Below, piece after piece: positions 1-11,602 of a DNA stretch of 64,000 nt (position 1 is the first letter of the stretch; each line of letters begins with the position of its first letter). The stretch lies in assembly GCF_000213175.1 (NCBI RefSeq), contig NW_009799103.1:2721343-2785342 (forward strand), given 5' to 3'. The position numbers were made by a program, and so were the translations under genes. The stretch is from Neurospora tetrasperma FGSC 2508 (Eukaryota > Ascomycota > Sordariomycetes > Sordariales > Sordariaceae). The notes below the pieces were generated by a model, which was not told where the DNA came from, searched no databases, and worked only from the letters and a program-made list of their open reading frames with translations.

Positions 1-3000
1 GAACGGTGAAGGGAGAGAGAGCATGGAAACGAGGAACAAAGGGAAGGGTCGAGATGTCATGTTTGACCAGATAGTGTGCGTCAAGAACATGCGCGCCATC
101 ATGCACACCAAAATGGTCAATGGTAGCGCAGCATGTCTCTGGAGCAGCGAGGTCCGTCGAAGGACCACAGGCCACGTGATGACCCTTGGAACTACCATAT
201 GGAAAAAGTGCAGACGGGATGGGGAGTGAGCCTCGAAACCATGGCTGGATGTGTCTTGAATTGGAGAGAGGGGAAAAGGCAAGGACGGAGCCGTTGCGGA
301 AACATCTCATGAGCGGACCAAATATGTGCCGACGTGTCTCCGTCCAGTCGGTTTCTCGTGAGGTTGAGCTCTGTGTAGTGTAACTGCCTGTATGTAACAG
401 GGATGCCATCATCAAGACGGGATGCAGAATGCTACGTACTCTACAGACTCAAGTCCATGACGGAATTTGCTCCCGACCCAGCGACTTGGCAGTTCAGTTG
501 ATACACGCGGGGCTCAGAGTGGGCTATAAGTGCTATAGTAAGCGAGTCGAATCCAGTATAGTCTTGAGATAGGCTGGGCCGTAAAAAAAAAAAGGCCCTT
601 GCCGTGCTCTTCATGTGCGGCTCGCTCCCGGAGTTTTTGGTCCAGCATATGCCGCGAAGAGCTGCGGTGCGCTCGATTACGGGAAAGCTTCGTAGACGTG
701 GTGGTGCAGCGGGTGGCCTTATTTGGATGTTGCGAGAGATCATGTTCTTGGCGGGTGGTGTGGTGCGGTCATGTTGGCATGAAGGCGGTGAGTTCAGGTT
801 GGAGGAGGGGGAACAAGGCATACCTGACAATTGAAGAGAAGAGGAGGCTGAGCAACATCCATGGTGCTCCTTCCACATCTCCCTATTGGCACCATTCAGT
901 TCAGTTGGCATCTCCATTGCTGAACAGCGGGAAATTTTTCAATAGGTTGAGGATGACGCAACCTGATCAGACAATGCCGGTGATGTGGTGGACGGCGGAT
1001 GTGGATGGATGTCAGAGAATGGGCAGGGGGAGTCGCACCTGCCACTTGGGCGCACAACATCGCCGGCCCCACGCCGAGATGGGTGCTTACCTGCTGCAAG
1101 TAGAAGGACTTGTTCAGCCGAAGGTGCACGAAGGTGCCACGACAGGTAGCCGGTACCTCGCGAGACAGTCGGTGTAACTCTACCTGGGGCTATTATGCCA
1201 AGAGCTGGCTGCAGTGGTGGTGTTGATTTTACTAGTGCAACGAACGAAGATAAAGCAGTGAGGGGTAACTACTGCTGCTGCTGGCGCTAGCGTAGCGTGG
1301 TATGAGTGCAAATTCCATCTCCGAGTTTGCGAGTTTGGACCCTAATCACGAGCATTGCCATGTCGCATACCCACACTTTGATTCTTGTTCCTTCTTTTCT
1401 GGTTGTAAACAATGCAAAAAAACGTGGTGACTGCGATGACCTGAGACTTGATCGGGTTGCGATGGGCCGCCTCAACCAGAAAGGAAACACTACTATGAAA
1501 CCAACAAAAGTTCCCCCCCCCCCCCCGCAATGTGTAAGTGCCCAACAGCCACGGCGCAAGATCAAAGGGCTTGTTCTTCCTCTGCACGTGTGGCATATCT
1601 ACCTGACGCGAGACACTGCAGTGTTCATCTGTTCCCGCGTGTCTGGCTGCGTCCAGGACTTGTCTCTGTGCAACAGTCCCAAAAAGGTGGTGATACAACA
1701 TGTAGACATGCAGTCACCGACAGCAAGATCGAGCATGTCGAGGACTGAAAGTCCGGATAGCTGGTATCTGACAGATTTGCTCCCTTGTCCAAGACCCATT
1801 GCAACTCACCACCATGTTGGAAGACGGCTGTCGACCGAATGAGCATAGCGTTTGGATGCTATCATCACAAGATGCTGCTGACGGTCTATCTGGTTGCCAA
1901 GATGAGTAAAGGTTTACGCTATCTGTGTATTATTACTCCATGTCTCAGAGCTAGCGAGTCCCACGGTGAATTTGCGATTGTCAGCTTGTGTTTCAGAGAG
2001 ATGGGGTCAAGATGATCACGTTATACTGCCTACATTAGACTGGATGTGATTGTAGTTTTGGGGGGACCCGGATAGATGGGGATGAGTCCGATCTCATACC
2101 GGTCCCGTCGGCATCGGCCAGGACAGGACAGTCGTCCGGTTGTTTTCCCGGCCCATCGGTCATTGTTGCAGTGTCGAAACAGCGCCGTTTCCTGCTGCGC
2201 AGACAGGTGCTCAATGCATATGCATCAAGGGCCCATTGGCCCCAGGCTTAAAAGGCGGTGCGTGGGATAGCAAGCTGTCATGATATCATGGCACATGGAA
2301 TCCTCGTGCAGATATTCTTGTGTAATGCCAATAAGAGCGGTCCGACTTGGTTCTTTGCGTCCTCCGGCTGTAGTAGTGTAGTCGTGAATTGGGTCCGCCT
2401 ACCTTTGGCGCTAGTGTGGTGCCATCCTTGCCAAAGTTTTTCCCGACTTCCTCTCTTGAGACCCTCTCGGGAAAAAGAGTCTTGTGAACGGTCATGATCA
2501 CCGAGATGCAGAATCAGGTCTTTGACGCTTGAAGGAGAGAGAAGTCGCAAGGTCAGTATTCATGGCTCCTAGTGATTGATCACATATTGAGAACCATCAG
2601 TACAATTTCGGCAGAACTTGGGTACCAACTGACATCCAGAGAGAAAGCTCTTCGGAGTCCTGTAAGCTTGGCGGTCTCTTAGACGCCGGCGGCGCATGGC
2701 TGCGATCGTGAAGGGGGCTTGGACATGTAGTACAAACTTTGATATAGCCTGCCCATAACCGTCTCGGATCCTTGCTCGCGAGGTCCCTTGGGAGCTATGT
2801 ATTTCGGCCCCATCCCCATCCCCGTTGCTGACTCGAGCTTGTCTAATGACCCCTTGTCGTCTTTTCCGAGACCCTGACCCCCCCGTAATGACGGAAGAAG
2901 GCCAGATACGGGTTGAGTTGGCGAGTGACGAGGGCGCATGGCTGCCATTGACATGCCCATCTTTTGTCTATCCTTTCTCCACCGTCCAGGTTTCTCCATC

Positions 3001-5384
3001 ACCATCGCAATGACATGAAGGACTTGGAAACAGAGTGGGGCCCGGGGCTGTCTTGGACGTTGATCTCGTTGCCGAGTATCCTTCATCCCAAAGCAAAAAC
3101 TAACCGCCGTTTGATCAAGTTGACGATGGAACTTATTGCGGCGCAACTTTTTCTGCGGTGTGTTGACGTCGCTGTCGGAAGCCCATGTGCAGACGCCATG
3201 GAGGAGAGGAGTTTGTCGAAAAGCAGCAAGGGTCTCTGCGTCGTGTTCAAGCCAATCATAACATGTGATCGCTGGCTTGTGCTTTGCAGTGCCCTTTTAT
3301 AGCGGGGCATGTCGGGTACACAAGTGGAAGGGAACTGAAGTCTCTAACAAGTGGAACTCGCTTGAGATCCATCATAATAATGTCTTGAATGTAAACCGCC
3401 GAAAACGTACCAACGTTGAAGCTTCTCAAGATGTCCATCATCCACAATGATTGGAAAAGAGCGAGAGTTGACATGTAGGAGAGAGTAGCATCGGGCACTT
3501 GCGCCTTGCACGTATCTTGCATATCCGACCAAAGTCGATGAAGAGATTTCTCTCCCGCAAACAACCTCACTCTCGGGCAGCGCTCCATCTCTCTCGGCTT
3601 CAAGGACAACGTCCGGTGTAGCGAGAGGTCACGGTTACATGGATCCAATCGATGGCAACTGCGTGCGTCGTATCTCAGCTGGAGCTCTCGTGCTTTCCGC
3701 CAGCTCTCTCTCTCTCTCTCACTCTGCTCAGAGCGACAATCCCCGCCGACAAGGCTTGGGCCAAGGAAGTTCAAAGGAAATCGGCACAAAACACTGTCGG
3801 CGACTCTGCAGTGATCAGCCCAAAAAGCGAAAAAGTGTCAAGTTCTGGGGTACGTACCGACCTCGCTAGCGCCCGCAGGATACCTCGACACTCACTTCCT
3901 TCATGCACGTTCGCATATCGCAAATGTGGAAGTGGCAGCACTTTTGCACGCGTGAGAGGGTCCTTCCTTGCCTTTCGCATCACTTCTCGTCGTGCGGTCA
4001 ACGACGAATCTATCGCAGTTGCCCTTTGTTGTTTCCTGTTGGGTTGCTTCCAGCTGTCGCACTCCCACTCTCGCTGTACTGCGACTGGAGTCTGCGATGA
4101 GAGCAAGAACACCACTAGACTAGAGGCAGGCACGATCTACCACTTCCGTTAGCTGGTTAGCTGGAGGTTCCTGAACAGGAAAGCCCGTGTGATACACCAG
4201 GGGCAGCCACTGGAAAAAACTCCCGTCCTAGGTAAGCAAGGTAAGATCGATTTCACCATGCTGGCCTTCTTGGCTTCGTTCCATTCCCCCATCCTCACAC
4301 TCAGTCCCTCCAACCCCCCCTCTCTCTATCCCGATCTCCCAATCCTCCATCCACACTAAAGTACGGACATGTACCATCTTCAACCACCACCGGCACCCAA
4401 CATCCCGATCCCATCTTGGCATCGACGCAGCGTCAATCAATCGTCCCATTTCTGCGTCCTCCTCCACTCATACTACGTTACCAAGTCCACGAAGCGATCT
4501 AAAACATAGACGAAAGCATGGAAGCTATCCAAGATCAAGATGGCACTAGAGCTGACTAGTGTACCTAGAGGTAGGCATGGCTCACATGGCCATCTGTCTT
4601 TTTTTTTTTATCTCCCTTTTCTCTGCTGCCTGCTTGGAGGTACCTTAGCGGATATCCGCCTTCAGTATCTCGTTGCTTGGCTTGGACTCTGAGGCTGAAG
4701 TGCTCCAAGTCGGACACCTATCAAAGAAATAGCCTCTACAGGGAAAGCCCGCCAGACTGTGGAGAAGCCGAGTGCTACGCTTCTCACCCGTAGTGTACTC
4801 ACAGCTTCCCCAGAGATTAGGTTAGGACGACGGATGGTCAGGTTGCACAAATGGCAGACTGGAAAAAAAAAGCAGACATGGGTCTCTTCGGCTGGGTTAA
4901 CGAGAAGGAGGTGGTGGTGGGTGATAAACAACCCCATCTGTCCACACCCACCCCGATCCGTCAAGTTCATTGCAGCACAACAAGACAAGTCGAATCGGAA
5001 GCAAATAAGGACGTCCCTCTCTCCACCAAATTTTTGCCTCCCCCTGTTCCTTCATGTCCCCAGTGTCTCTCATCACCAGTCACACACATCTCAAAGACCC
5101 TTGTCGACAGATCGAGACGAATTCCCTCCCTCCTACTCGTCGTCCTCACCGTCCTCTAGCCTCATCTTATTACCTCTACCTCTGACCTTTTCTTTTGCAA
5201 AGGACCAACACGTATGAAGGACAGGACAAGATCGTCCCGCTGCCGTTGATCTACACCATTTACTGTTCCTCGCCGGTCCGAAGTGTCTCCCCATTCCCCT
5301 CCTTGACGGCTAAACGCCTTCGAGTTCTTCATCTTTTCTCCACAATTCTCGACTTCCGACTGTGTAGAGATACGCCAAAGCTGT
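1..5384. other. Long stretch without a supported gene
   Basis: No frame here shows a recognisable domain, and the longer open frames overlap one another on both strands (for example 441-917 minus against 599-1177 plus), which argues against coding. The stretch holds a run of 14 C at 1513-1526, a CT microsatellite at about 3704-3720, and pyrimidine-rich DNA from about 5000 that probably belongs to the promoter and leader of the transcription factor gene downstream. A small orphan gene cannot be excluded. Confidence 0.5.
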
Positions 5385-5414
5385 ATGCATGACCTTCCCC
5401 ATTTCACAGAATAG
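5385..5414 (+). promoter_or_regulatory. Short upstream ORF in the leader of the Zn2Cys6 factor
   Basis: An ATG is followed by eight sense codons and TAG, ending about 250 nt before the main start. Whether it lies in the transcript depends on the unknown transcription start. It is listed because a second, overlapping upstream ORF lies nearer the main ATG. Confidence 0.3.
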
Positions 5415-5646
5415 TCCTGGACAGTGTAGTGATCGACCATTTTGCTCAAGGCCAGGCTGACTAGTGCCACAAGGTCTCTACTTTGTGACTTCAGCCCCCC
5501 TCACACACCTTCCACACCTCATCTCGGCCTTTCTTGGCTGCCCGCCCATCGGCCAGCCTTGTTTTGCCCAATCCGCCTTGAGCAACAGTTTAAAGCATTA
5601 GGGGCGCCTCCCTCCCTCCAAGCACCCTTGTTTTCACCCTTTTGGT

Positions 5647-5724
5647 ATGGTCTCGTTAGTGACGGGTTATGGACTCTTCACTTCCTGCCGCGTCGGACGA
5701 CGGAGACCTTGCCTGGTCGGATAG
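5647..5724 (+). promoter_or_regulatory. Upstream ORF overlapping the transcription factor start codon
   Basis: The ATG at 5647 lies 22 nt before the main ATG at 5669 in another frame and reads 25 codons to TAG at 5722-5724, so it overlaps the main start. Both ATGs have G at -3 and G at +4. If transcription starts upstream of 5647, a scanning ribosome would meet this ORF first and main-frame translation would need leaky scanning. The arrangement is seen directly; the regulatory effect is inferred. Confidence 0.45.
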
Positions 5725-8017
5725 CCACAGCATGGATTCGGATGATATTCAGGGTCTTCCCCAATCATCGTCCTGGTTCACCTCACTTTCGTCAACCTCA
5801 ACTTCTGCCTCAATGTCTTCGGCCATGAGCTTTGCTCAGACTGGCCAGCTTTCACCCATCAGCAATGGCATGGACGCGTCCTATCATGGCACGGATCTTT
5901 CAGGCAATTCTTGTTGCTCTTCCTCCTCCGCTTCTGCCTCTGCCTCGCCTGAATTGACCCAGTCGGCGGCTTCTCTCTCTTCTATGGAGAATTGGGAAAT
6001 GGCACTCGACAGTCACCATGGCAGTTCTGGCCATGGCCACGGCCACCATTATGAGTTGTCGTGGGACCCGGACTCGGACGACAACATGCTGCCGTTGCCA
6101 AAAATGGAGCCATTGGACGATGACGACTTTTGCATGGACCATATCAAAGAAGCTCCTGCAAATGCACTTCCAAACAGCGACGGTTCGATGCTAGATCAGC
6201 CAAAGGCGAAGCGGCCCCGAGGTCGGCCCCGCAAGCATCCAATTGCGCCTCCTGTCCTTGCGAACAAGATCACAAAGGGCCGATCCAAGACAGGCTGCCT
6301 CACTTGTCGGAAGCGCAAGAAGAAGTGTGACGAGGCAAAGCCACGGTGTAAGTGCAACTTCAACCCCAATCGGCTGTCGTTCTGTTCTAAAACCCGTATA
6401 GGCATGAACTGTGAAAAGAATGCCGTGGTTTGTGAAGGTTACCCCGAGAAACAGATCTGGAAGAGTGGCAGAGAGAGGGCCGAGGAGGGTAAGCACAGCA
6501 GCCTTGGGAATACACCCGTGGTAGGACAGTCTAACATGCCCATGCATGCAGAACGCCTCAAGTCCCACAGTTTGCCGTCCATTACCATGCAGCCACTGTT
6601 CCACGGGCTCGAGACGGTCGAAGATAGGATCTTCTGGAAGCATTATAACGAGCATCTCAGCACGGTGTTGACCGTTGAGGGAGAACACAAGAATGCCTTC
6701 AAGGACATGATGGTGCCAATTGCAGTCAAGCATCAAGGCCTCATGCACTCCATCCTTTCGTTGGCCAGCAAACATATCGACTATGATACACCTTACGGTC
6801 TCAATATCCTCAAGAACAACCGATCGACATCTGCCCACAAGCTCCACGAACGGTCTCTGTATCATCACGATCAAGCCAGGCAAAAGTTCTATGAGGACGT
6901 GGAAGTCAGCGATGCAATGAACCCTCAAGACAAACTCCGCGTGTCTGCCCGTTACGGCCAGATGCTTTGCTTCCTCCTCGAGGCATTGGCTGAGGGCAAC
7001 CCGCGTGGTGAGCACCGGCTCCATCTTTCGGCATACAAGAGTCTCATTTCAAGCTCGCCGCCAGAGGACTCGGCTTTTTTCTCGTTCATCGCCGAGTTTT
7101 TCCAGTACCATATCTTTGCTGATGAGTTGATTCATTCCGTTTCAACTCTTCACCACCGTGCGATTCCCAACGATGCCAACTACACACCAGCTATCTATCC
7201 CCCCCGGCTCATTGGTGTTGCCGATGGACTCTTGGAGTACCTTCCTCAAATTACCATGATTCGAAACACCATTCGGCACAATATTGTCACTCAAGTCGAT
7301 CCAGTGGTTGACTATGTCAGCCTCTATCGGGCGGCTGAGATCGATGCAGCTATCAAGGACTGGACCCCTCACTGGCCTCAAGGAGACCATCGTGACCGAG
7401 TAGGACTCCTGTACAAGCACATGATGTGGATCTACCTTGTTCGGACCGTCTACCCGCCGTCTCCTTCGGCTCCTTTGCCTCCAACAAAGTCATCGGATCT
7501 CCGGTTGTCTCCCCTGTCCAATGCCAACCATAGTCGATCCGCTGTGCCTGGTGTTACTACGCCGCCTATGTCGGCATCACCAAGCTGCACTTCGTCGCCC
7601 AAGTTGGAGGGTTCAGATTATGGAATGGGCTCCGTCCCTCTCCTTAGCACCACTTCATCTTTGCGAGCCGAGTCGCCGCCACCATCTCGCAAGCCACTCC
7701 AGCACGACCCACGGGTTACCGTGGCTGTTGAGGAGTCTTTAGGCATCATGAAATCTTTCAAGCCTAGCGACCCATGCCAAACCCTGCTCCTCCTCCCATG
7801 CTTTATCATCGGTACGGCATGCTTCACGCCTACCCACCGGGATCGGGTTCGGGCTGCTGTAAAAACTGTCAAGGGATACACTGGTCTTAGAAACGCTGAC
7901 CGCGCCTTGGAAGTTCTGGAGCATGTGTGGCAGCTTATGGAGAGTGGTGATTGGGCCGCAGTATGGGACTGGCCTCGTATTGCTCAGGGGTTGGGTCTGG
8001 ATTTCATTCCTGCTTAA
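5669..8017 (+). CDS. Zn2Cys6 fungal transcription factor with AT-hook
   Basis: Predicted nuclear DNA-binding regulator. A Ser-rich and acidic N-terminus is followed by an AT-hook-like RPRGRPRKHP (residues 182-191) and a binuclear zinc cluster with cysteines at 210, 213, 220, 227, 230 and 237 (CX2CX6CX6CX2CX6C). A long C-terminal region looks like the fungal-specific factor family Fungal_trans_2. Two introns are likely, 6348-6401 (54 nt, splitting the codon of Cys227) and 6489-6551 (63 nt, with CTAAC before CATGCAG). Both are multiples of three without stops, so the unspliced frame is open for 782 codons; the spliced protein is 743 residues. Without removal of the first intron the CX6C spacing of the cluster is broken, which is strong evidence for that intron. 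Target genes cannot be read from sequence, and I do not recognise a characterised orthologue. Confidence 0.9.
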   Translation: MDSSLPAASDDGDLAWSDSHSMDSDDIQGLPQSSSWFTSLSSTSTSASMSSAMSFAQTGQLSPISNGMDASYHGTDLSGNSCCSSSSASASASPELTQSAASLSSMENWEMALDSHHGSSGHGHGHHYELSWDPDSDDNMLPLPKMEPLDDDDFCMDHIKEAPANALPNSDGSMLDQPKAKRPRGRPRKHPIAPPVLANKITKGRSKTGCLTCRKRKKKCDEAKPRCKCNFNPNRLSFCSKTRIGMNCEKNAVVCEGYPEKQIWKSGRERAEEGKHSSLGNTPVVGQSNMPMHAERLKSHSLPSITMQPLFHGLETVEDRIFWKHYNEHLSTVLTVEGEHKNAFKDMMVPIAVKHQGLMHSILSLASKHIDYDTPYGLNILKNNRSTSAHKLHERSLYHHDQARQKFYEDVEVSDAMNPQDKLRVSARYGQMLCFLLEALAEGNPRGEHRLHLSAYKSLISSSPPEDSAFFSFIAEFFQYHIFADELIHSVSTLHHRAIPNDANYTPAIYPPRLIGVADGLLEYLPQITMIRNTIRHNIVTQVDPVVDYVSLYRAAEIDAAIKDWTPHWPQGDHRDRVGLLYKHMMWIYLVRTVYPPSPSAPLPPTKSSDLRLSPLSNANHSRSAVPGVTTPPMSASPSCTSSPKLEGSDYGMGSVPLLSTTSSLRAESPPPSRKPLQHDPRVTVAVEESLGIMKSFKPSDPCQTLLLLPCFIIGTACFTPTHRDRVRAAVKTVKGYTGLRNADRALEVLEHVWQLMESGDWAAVWDWPRIAQGLGLDFIPA

Positions 8018-10299
8018 ACCCCTTGGGTCGTACGTGAGTTGGATTTCAAGACTCGTGGTTCAGGCAGCAAGACTGCTAAGATCACCTTCCCATGTACTAA
8101 CAAACTACATGCCGCTTGATTTCTTTGAGGTCGTGCTTATTTTTATCGCATGTTTTTCTGTTTTTCATTTCGTTTTTCATCGCACTATATCCTCTTCTAT
8201 CATGTCGGGTGGTGTTACGGAACATAGGATACTGGGTCATGTATTTTCCTTCTGTCATTCGCTTAAGCGTGGAGTGAACCGGGCATTTTTTTGGCTTCTA
8301 ACATCATATTTCTCATTCATGGCGATTTGGTACTTCAGAAAGATGGCATGGAAAGGTGTTGTAAAGGAAATATCAACATGTACCCAAGGGCGAGGGCGAA
8401 ACTTGGTCGGATCAGGAAATCGAAGCATGCGCTTAACTACATCCAAAAAAAGCATTTGGGGGGACGCGGGGTAAAGAAGAGACAACGGAAGACGGTTAGG
8501 AGTTTGATTTGGCTCAAGGTACAGGTGCATCGGATCATAGGGGCTTTGTGGTAAGGGGGTGGGGTCAAAGAGCATAGGGGAAAATGTGGTCAAGAGACAT
8601 ATCGGAATGGCGTTCTCTCGTTAGGATTTGACTTTTTAAAAAACATTTGGCCATGGTCGAGTGGCGGGTGCCACGGGGGTTTTTCGTTTCTTGGATATCT
8701 ACGCTCGCTGGTACATTTTTGAAGCGTTACGGGAAAGGTGTTATAAGGAATATTTGCAGAGGAAGGGGCCCCATTTGGGGATTGGCATGTGCATGGGCAC
8801 AAGATGGGAATCACTCGCTGACTTGAGATGCGTCACGTCGCAATATCGTGACACGAAATGAATCAAATGATGGTCTTCTCTCGTTGGATCAATACTGATT
8901 TCTTCTCTACTCGTGAACGCGTTGTTTCTTGCCACTGCCTGGTCCTCAAACTATTGGAAACGCCTTGGATCACGGTGATGTGTGTTCACCTATACCCCGA
9001 TTGAAGGCAACAAGATGGGTGGCTCAAGAGGCCTACCAAGCATACCATTTGAGGGATGCGTGTTAAAACTCTCCACCTAGCTTTCGCTGACGTGCCGATA
9101 CAAACGGTTGGCCAAAACCCCCATCTTGGAAACTGTTGGTATCTGTAAGTTGCGCTGTTTACTCAGTCGTCCTCTCTTTTATTACACCAGGTTGACCTCC
9201 ATCTTCCCTCCCAAACAACGCCATGACACCTCACACACAACCGCATCGCCATTTCCGCCGGCGGTATCTCTCTATATGTATAATGAATATAAACTTTCTG
9301 ATAACATGCGCTACACATATACCTGTACCACTTGTCGTCCTCTTCATCACAGCTGCCCAGGCTGCTACTGGGTGTCAGGGACAAGTGGCATGTTGTATCT
9401 GGAAGCCATTGTTCATGTTCACCAACGATACTCGCCAGTAACGGGAACAGAAACATATCAGATTGGTGCCTCTACATCCACCCTATCACCACTGCAGACT
9501 ACGCCGACCCATCTCTTTGCATGGGCCAAACATGCTGGGGTCCTGGGGTTCTCAAGCACCTGCGTTATCGTCAGCTTAACGGCCCGCGTCTGGTGAGAAA
9601 TGTCAGCATGGCCTATTTGCCTGTCGTGGAAGTATGAGAGTTGGAATGCGGTAATCTGGGAGGGGAGGGGGGAAGTTAGAAGGGGAACTGGGCAAAGAGC
9701 GGTAGTAGCACTCGGTGATGGTAATGGCACCTATGAAGAGGGAAGGTGCTAGAAGCAGTTTGGGTGTGCCTCCTTTGGGCAGCCGAACAGCCAAGTACCT
9801 CTAGCTACCTAACTTTACTGACCACTTCCAGGGCTCTTAACCAAACATCGTCCCTTCCTCAACTCCTGACTACAGTACTTCTCGCTACAACATTCAACTC
9901 CAAAGCGGAACACTGACGTCTCGCATCCGTCACTAATCCACCAGGTGAACGGTCTCAACCGCCATTCCAGTCCCCATCCATCTCCAATGACATGTTCTGA
10001 GTCCTATTTCACTCACTTCACGTGCGGGTGGTTGGAGCACCTCTTCCACTTTACATTCTCAATCTTATCCTCCTTGGCCATCTGGTGAGCTATGTTGACG
10101 GTGCCGACCTTGTTTGGTGTAGCGTCGGAGGCGGTACAGTATCTCCTGGCCGTGCTTCTGATCAGGGGCGACCAATTTGTAGGTAGTGTTTGTCATTGTT
10201 TAGTTACTGCTTGACCGGCTGATGGTATTGCTGTTGATATAGTTTGTCTTGTTGCTAACTTTGTCTTTGCTAGCGTTGTCATGTCATGGTTGATGCTGT

Positions 10300-10346
10300 A
10301 TGTAGGTATCGTTGTTTTCCGATTGTAGGCCGTTAGTGATGGGTGA
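10300..10346 (-). repeat. Diverged inverted repeat, left arm
   Basis: The reverse complement of this 47-nt segment matches 10985-11031 at about 38 of 47 positions without gaps. Weaker similarity continues outwards to about 10460, where both arms carry a CATCATC-rich stretch followed by related sequence. Both arms translate to a shared word, PSLTAYNRKTTIP here and PSLTAFNRKTPIP in the right arm. It looks like a decayed inverted duplication or the remains of a small mobile element; no transposase or terminal duplication was found. Confidence 0.6.
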
Positions 10347-10984
10347 TAGTCAACCTCATGACTACAGAACAGGTGATGGTAGAGAGAGGTCAGGGATTTT
10401 GTTGTTCGGCCGAAGCAGGTTATGGTCAAAATATTCCTAACGATCAAGATGACGATGATGGTAGGGAAGGGGTAGGTAGCCACAGAGAAATGACGGGCGG
10501 AACTTTCATGTCAGGTTTCTACATTACACCCAAGGAGGAGGATTTCGGACCAAGGTTTGGTTCTGGATATCAACATGAAGGGAGGCTGTGACGGGTCTAA
10601 CCAGCGGGCGGGTTCTGGTACCCCACGATGTATTGGTAACAGTACCTCTAGGTGTCTTGACATTCACCCAACACGGTCCTCGAACAAGAAAGACTAAATG
10701 GTCCAATGACGGGTGGTTAAAAGTCTTGTTCAAACCTGGCTCATATACAGGATGGTGAAGGGTCGTGTTTGAACCTGACCATAACCTTAGTTTCGCCCCG
10801 GTAGCGGAAATTGCTGTTTGACCCGAGTATAAGATCCCTCCCTCTCCATTTCTCTGATGCAGTTTTACTCTTTCTCCCATCATCATCATCACCATCATCA
10901 TCTTAATCAGCAGAAACTCCAACTTCGACCAAATAACTCACCTTCTGACCCATCTGTCACCAATCTTGCAGAGTTGACAAATGA

Positions 10985-11031
10985 TCAGCCATCACTGACA
11001 GCCTTTAACCGGAAAACACCCATACCGACAT
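10985..11031 (+). repeat. Diverged inverted repeat, right arm
   Basis: Partner of the arm at 10300-10346, in inverted orientation about 640 nt away, roughly 81 percent identical over the 47-nt core. The substitutions between the arms are mixed transitions and transversions, so this is not a clean recent duplication. Confidence 0.6.
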
Positions 11032-11356
11032 CAGTAACAGCAATCTTCAACGACAATATCAAACTCCTACCATTACCCAGAATATCTATAGAGGTGAGCG
11101 ACACCTGATTCAACCCGCAAAACGCCAGGCAAGTACAAAAAACATGCCCACCTCCTTCTCTCTTCTTACCTACGAAATCGATTATCCAGTCTTCGTCCCT
11201 CACCACCTACATTACATACCCCTAGATACCTCTATATATAAACCTAACAAACTTTCCACAGTCCTCCTCCCTACCCCAAGGTACCTACCACCACCACAAC
11301 CGCTTGGGTACTTGGTACATAGTGCTACCTACAAAAGCACCAAAGAAACCATCACA

Positions 11357-11602
11357 ATGAGCGCCAATCAGCCCGTATTCACCATCTCCATAACCCCAAA
11401 CAACATTGCATCGAGCTACCATGTCACCATGACCGAAACCGCCACCGGAAGCGTCATCATCACGATGACTCCCGTTATCCAGCCATCCAATAGTCCTCCC
11501 ACCACCAACCAGCCTTACATCAGTCCTCCTACCACTCCTCCGCCCAGCGGCGCCGGCGCAGGCACCGAGGATTCAGACAACCACACCTCAGAGGCGGAGT
11601 AG
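11357..11602 (+). CDS. Small hypothetical protein, Thr/Pro-rich
   Basis: An 81-residue frame starting MSANQPVF, with an A-rich leader ending ATCACA before the ATG and a TATATATAA box about 120 nt upstream. The middle is rich in Ile, Thr and Met, followed by a Pro/Ser/Thr tract and an acidic end (TEDSDNHTSEAE). There is no signal peptide, membrane segment or known domain. The frame stays open upstream to 11144, but the first ATG with a good context is the one chosen. I do not recognise it; it may be an orphan gene or a chance frame. Confidence 0.4.
   Translation: MSANQPVFTISITPNNIASSYHVTMTETATGSVIITMTPVIQPSNSPPTTNQPYISPPTTPPPSGAGAGTEDSDNHTSEAE

Larger units (their letters stand above)
8018..11356. 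other. Intergenic stretch, 3.3 kb
   Basis: After the 3' flank of the transcription factor I see no gene here. The right part (10300-11031) contains the two arms of a diverged inverted repeat, listed separately, and a CAT/CAC microsatellite at about 10876-10900. The word TACCTA or its complement recurs (about 9795 and 10645). TATATATAA at about 11232-11240 may be a TATA element for the small frame at 11357. Confidence 0.5.

Noticed and set aside
599-1177. 192-codon plus-strand frame and overlapping 158-codon minus-strand frame (441-917)
   Set aside because: Mutually overlapping, the plus frame lacks an ATG at its start, and neither shows a domain or splice signals.
6191-7024. 277-codon minus-strand frame
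   Set aside because: Antisense to the Zn2Cys6 factor coding sequence; no domain and no independent start signals.
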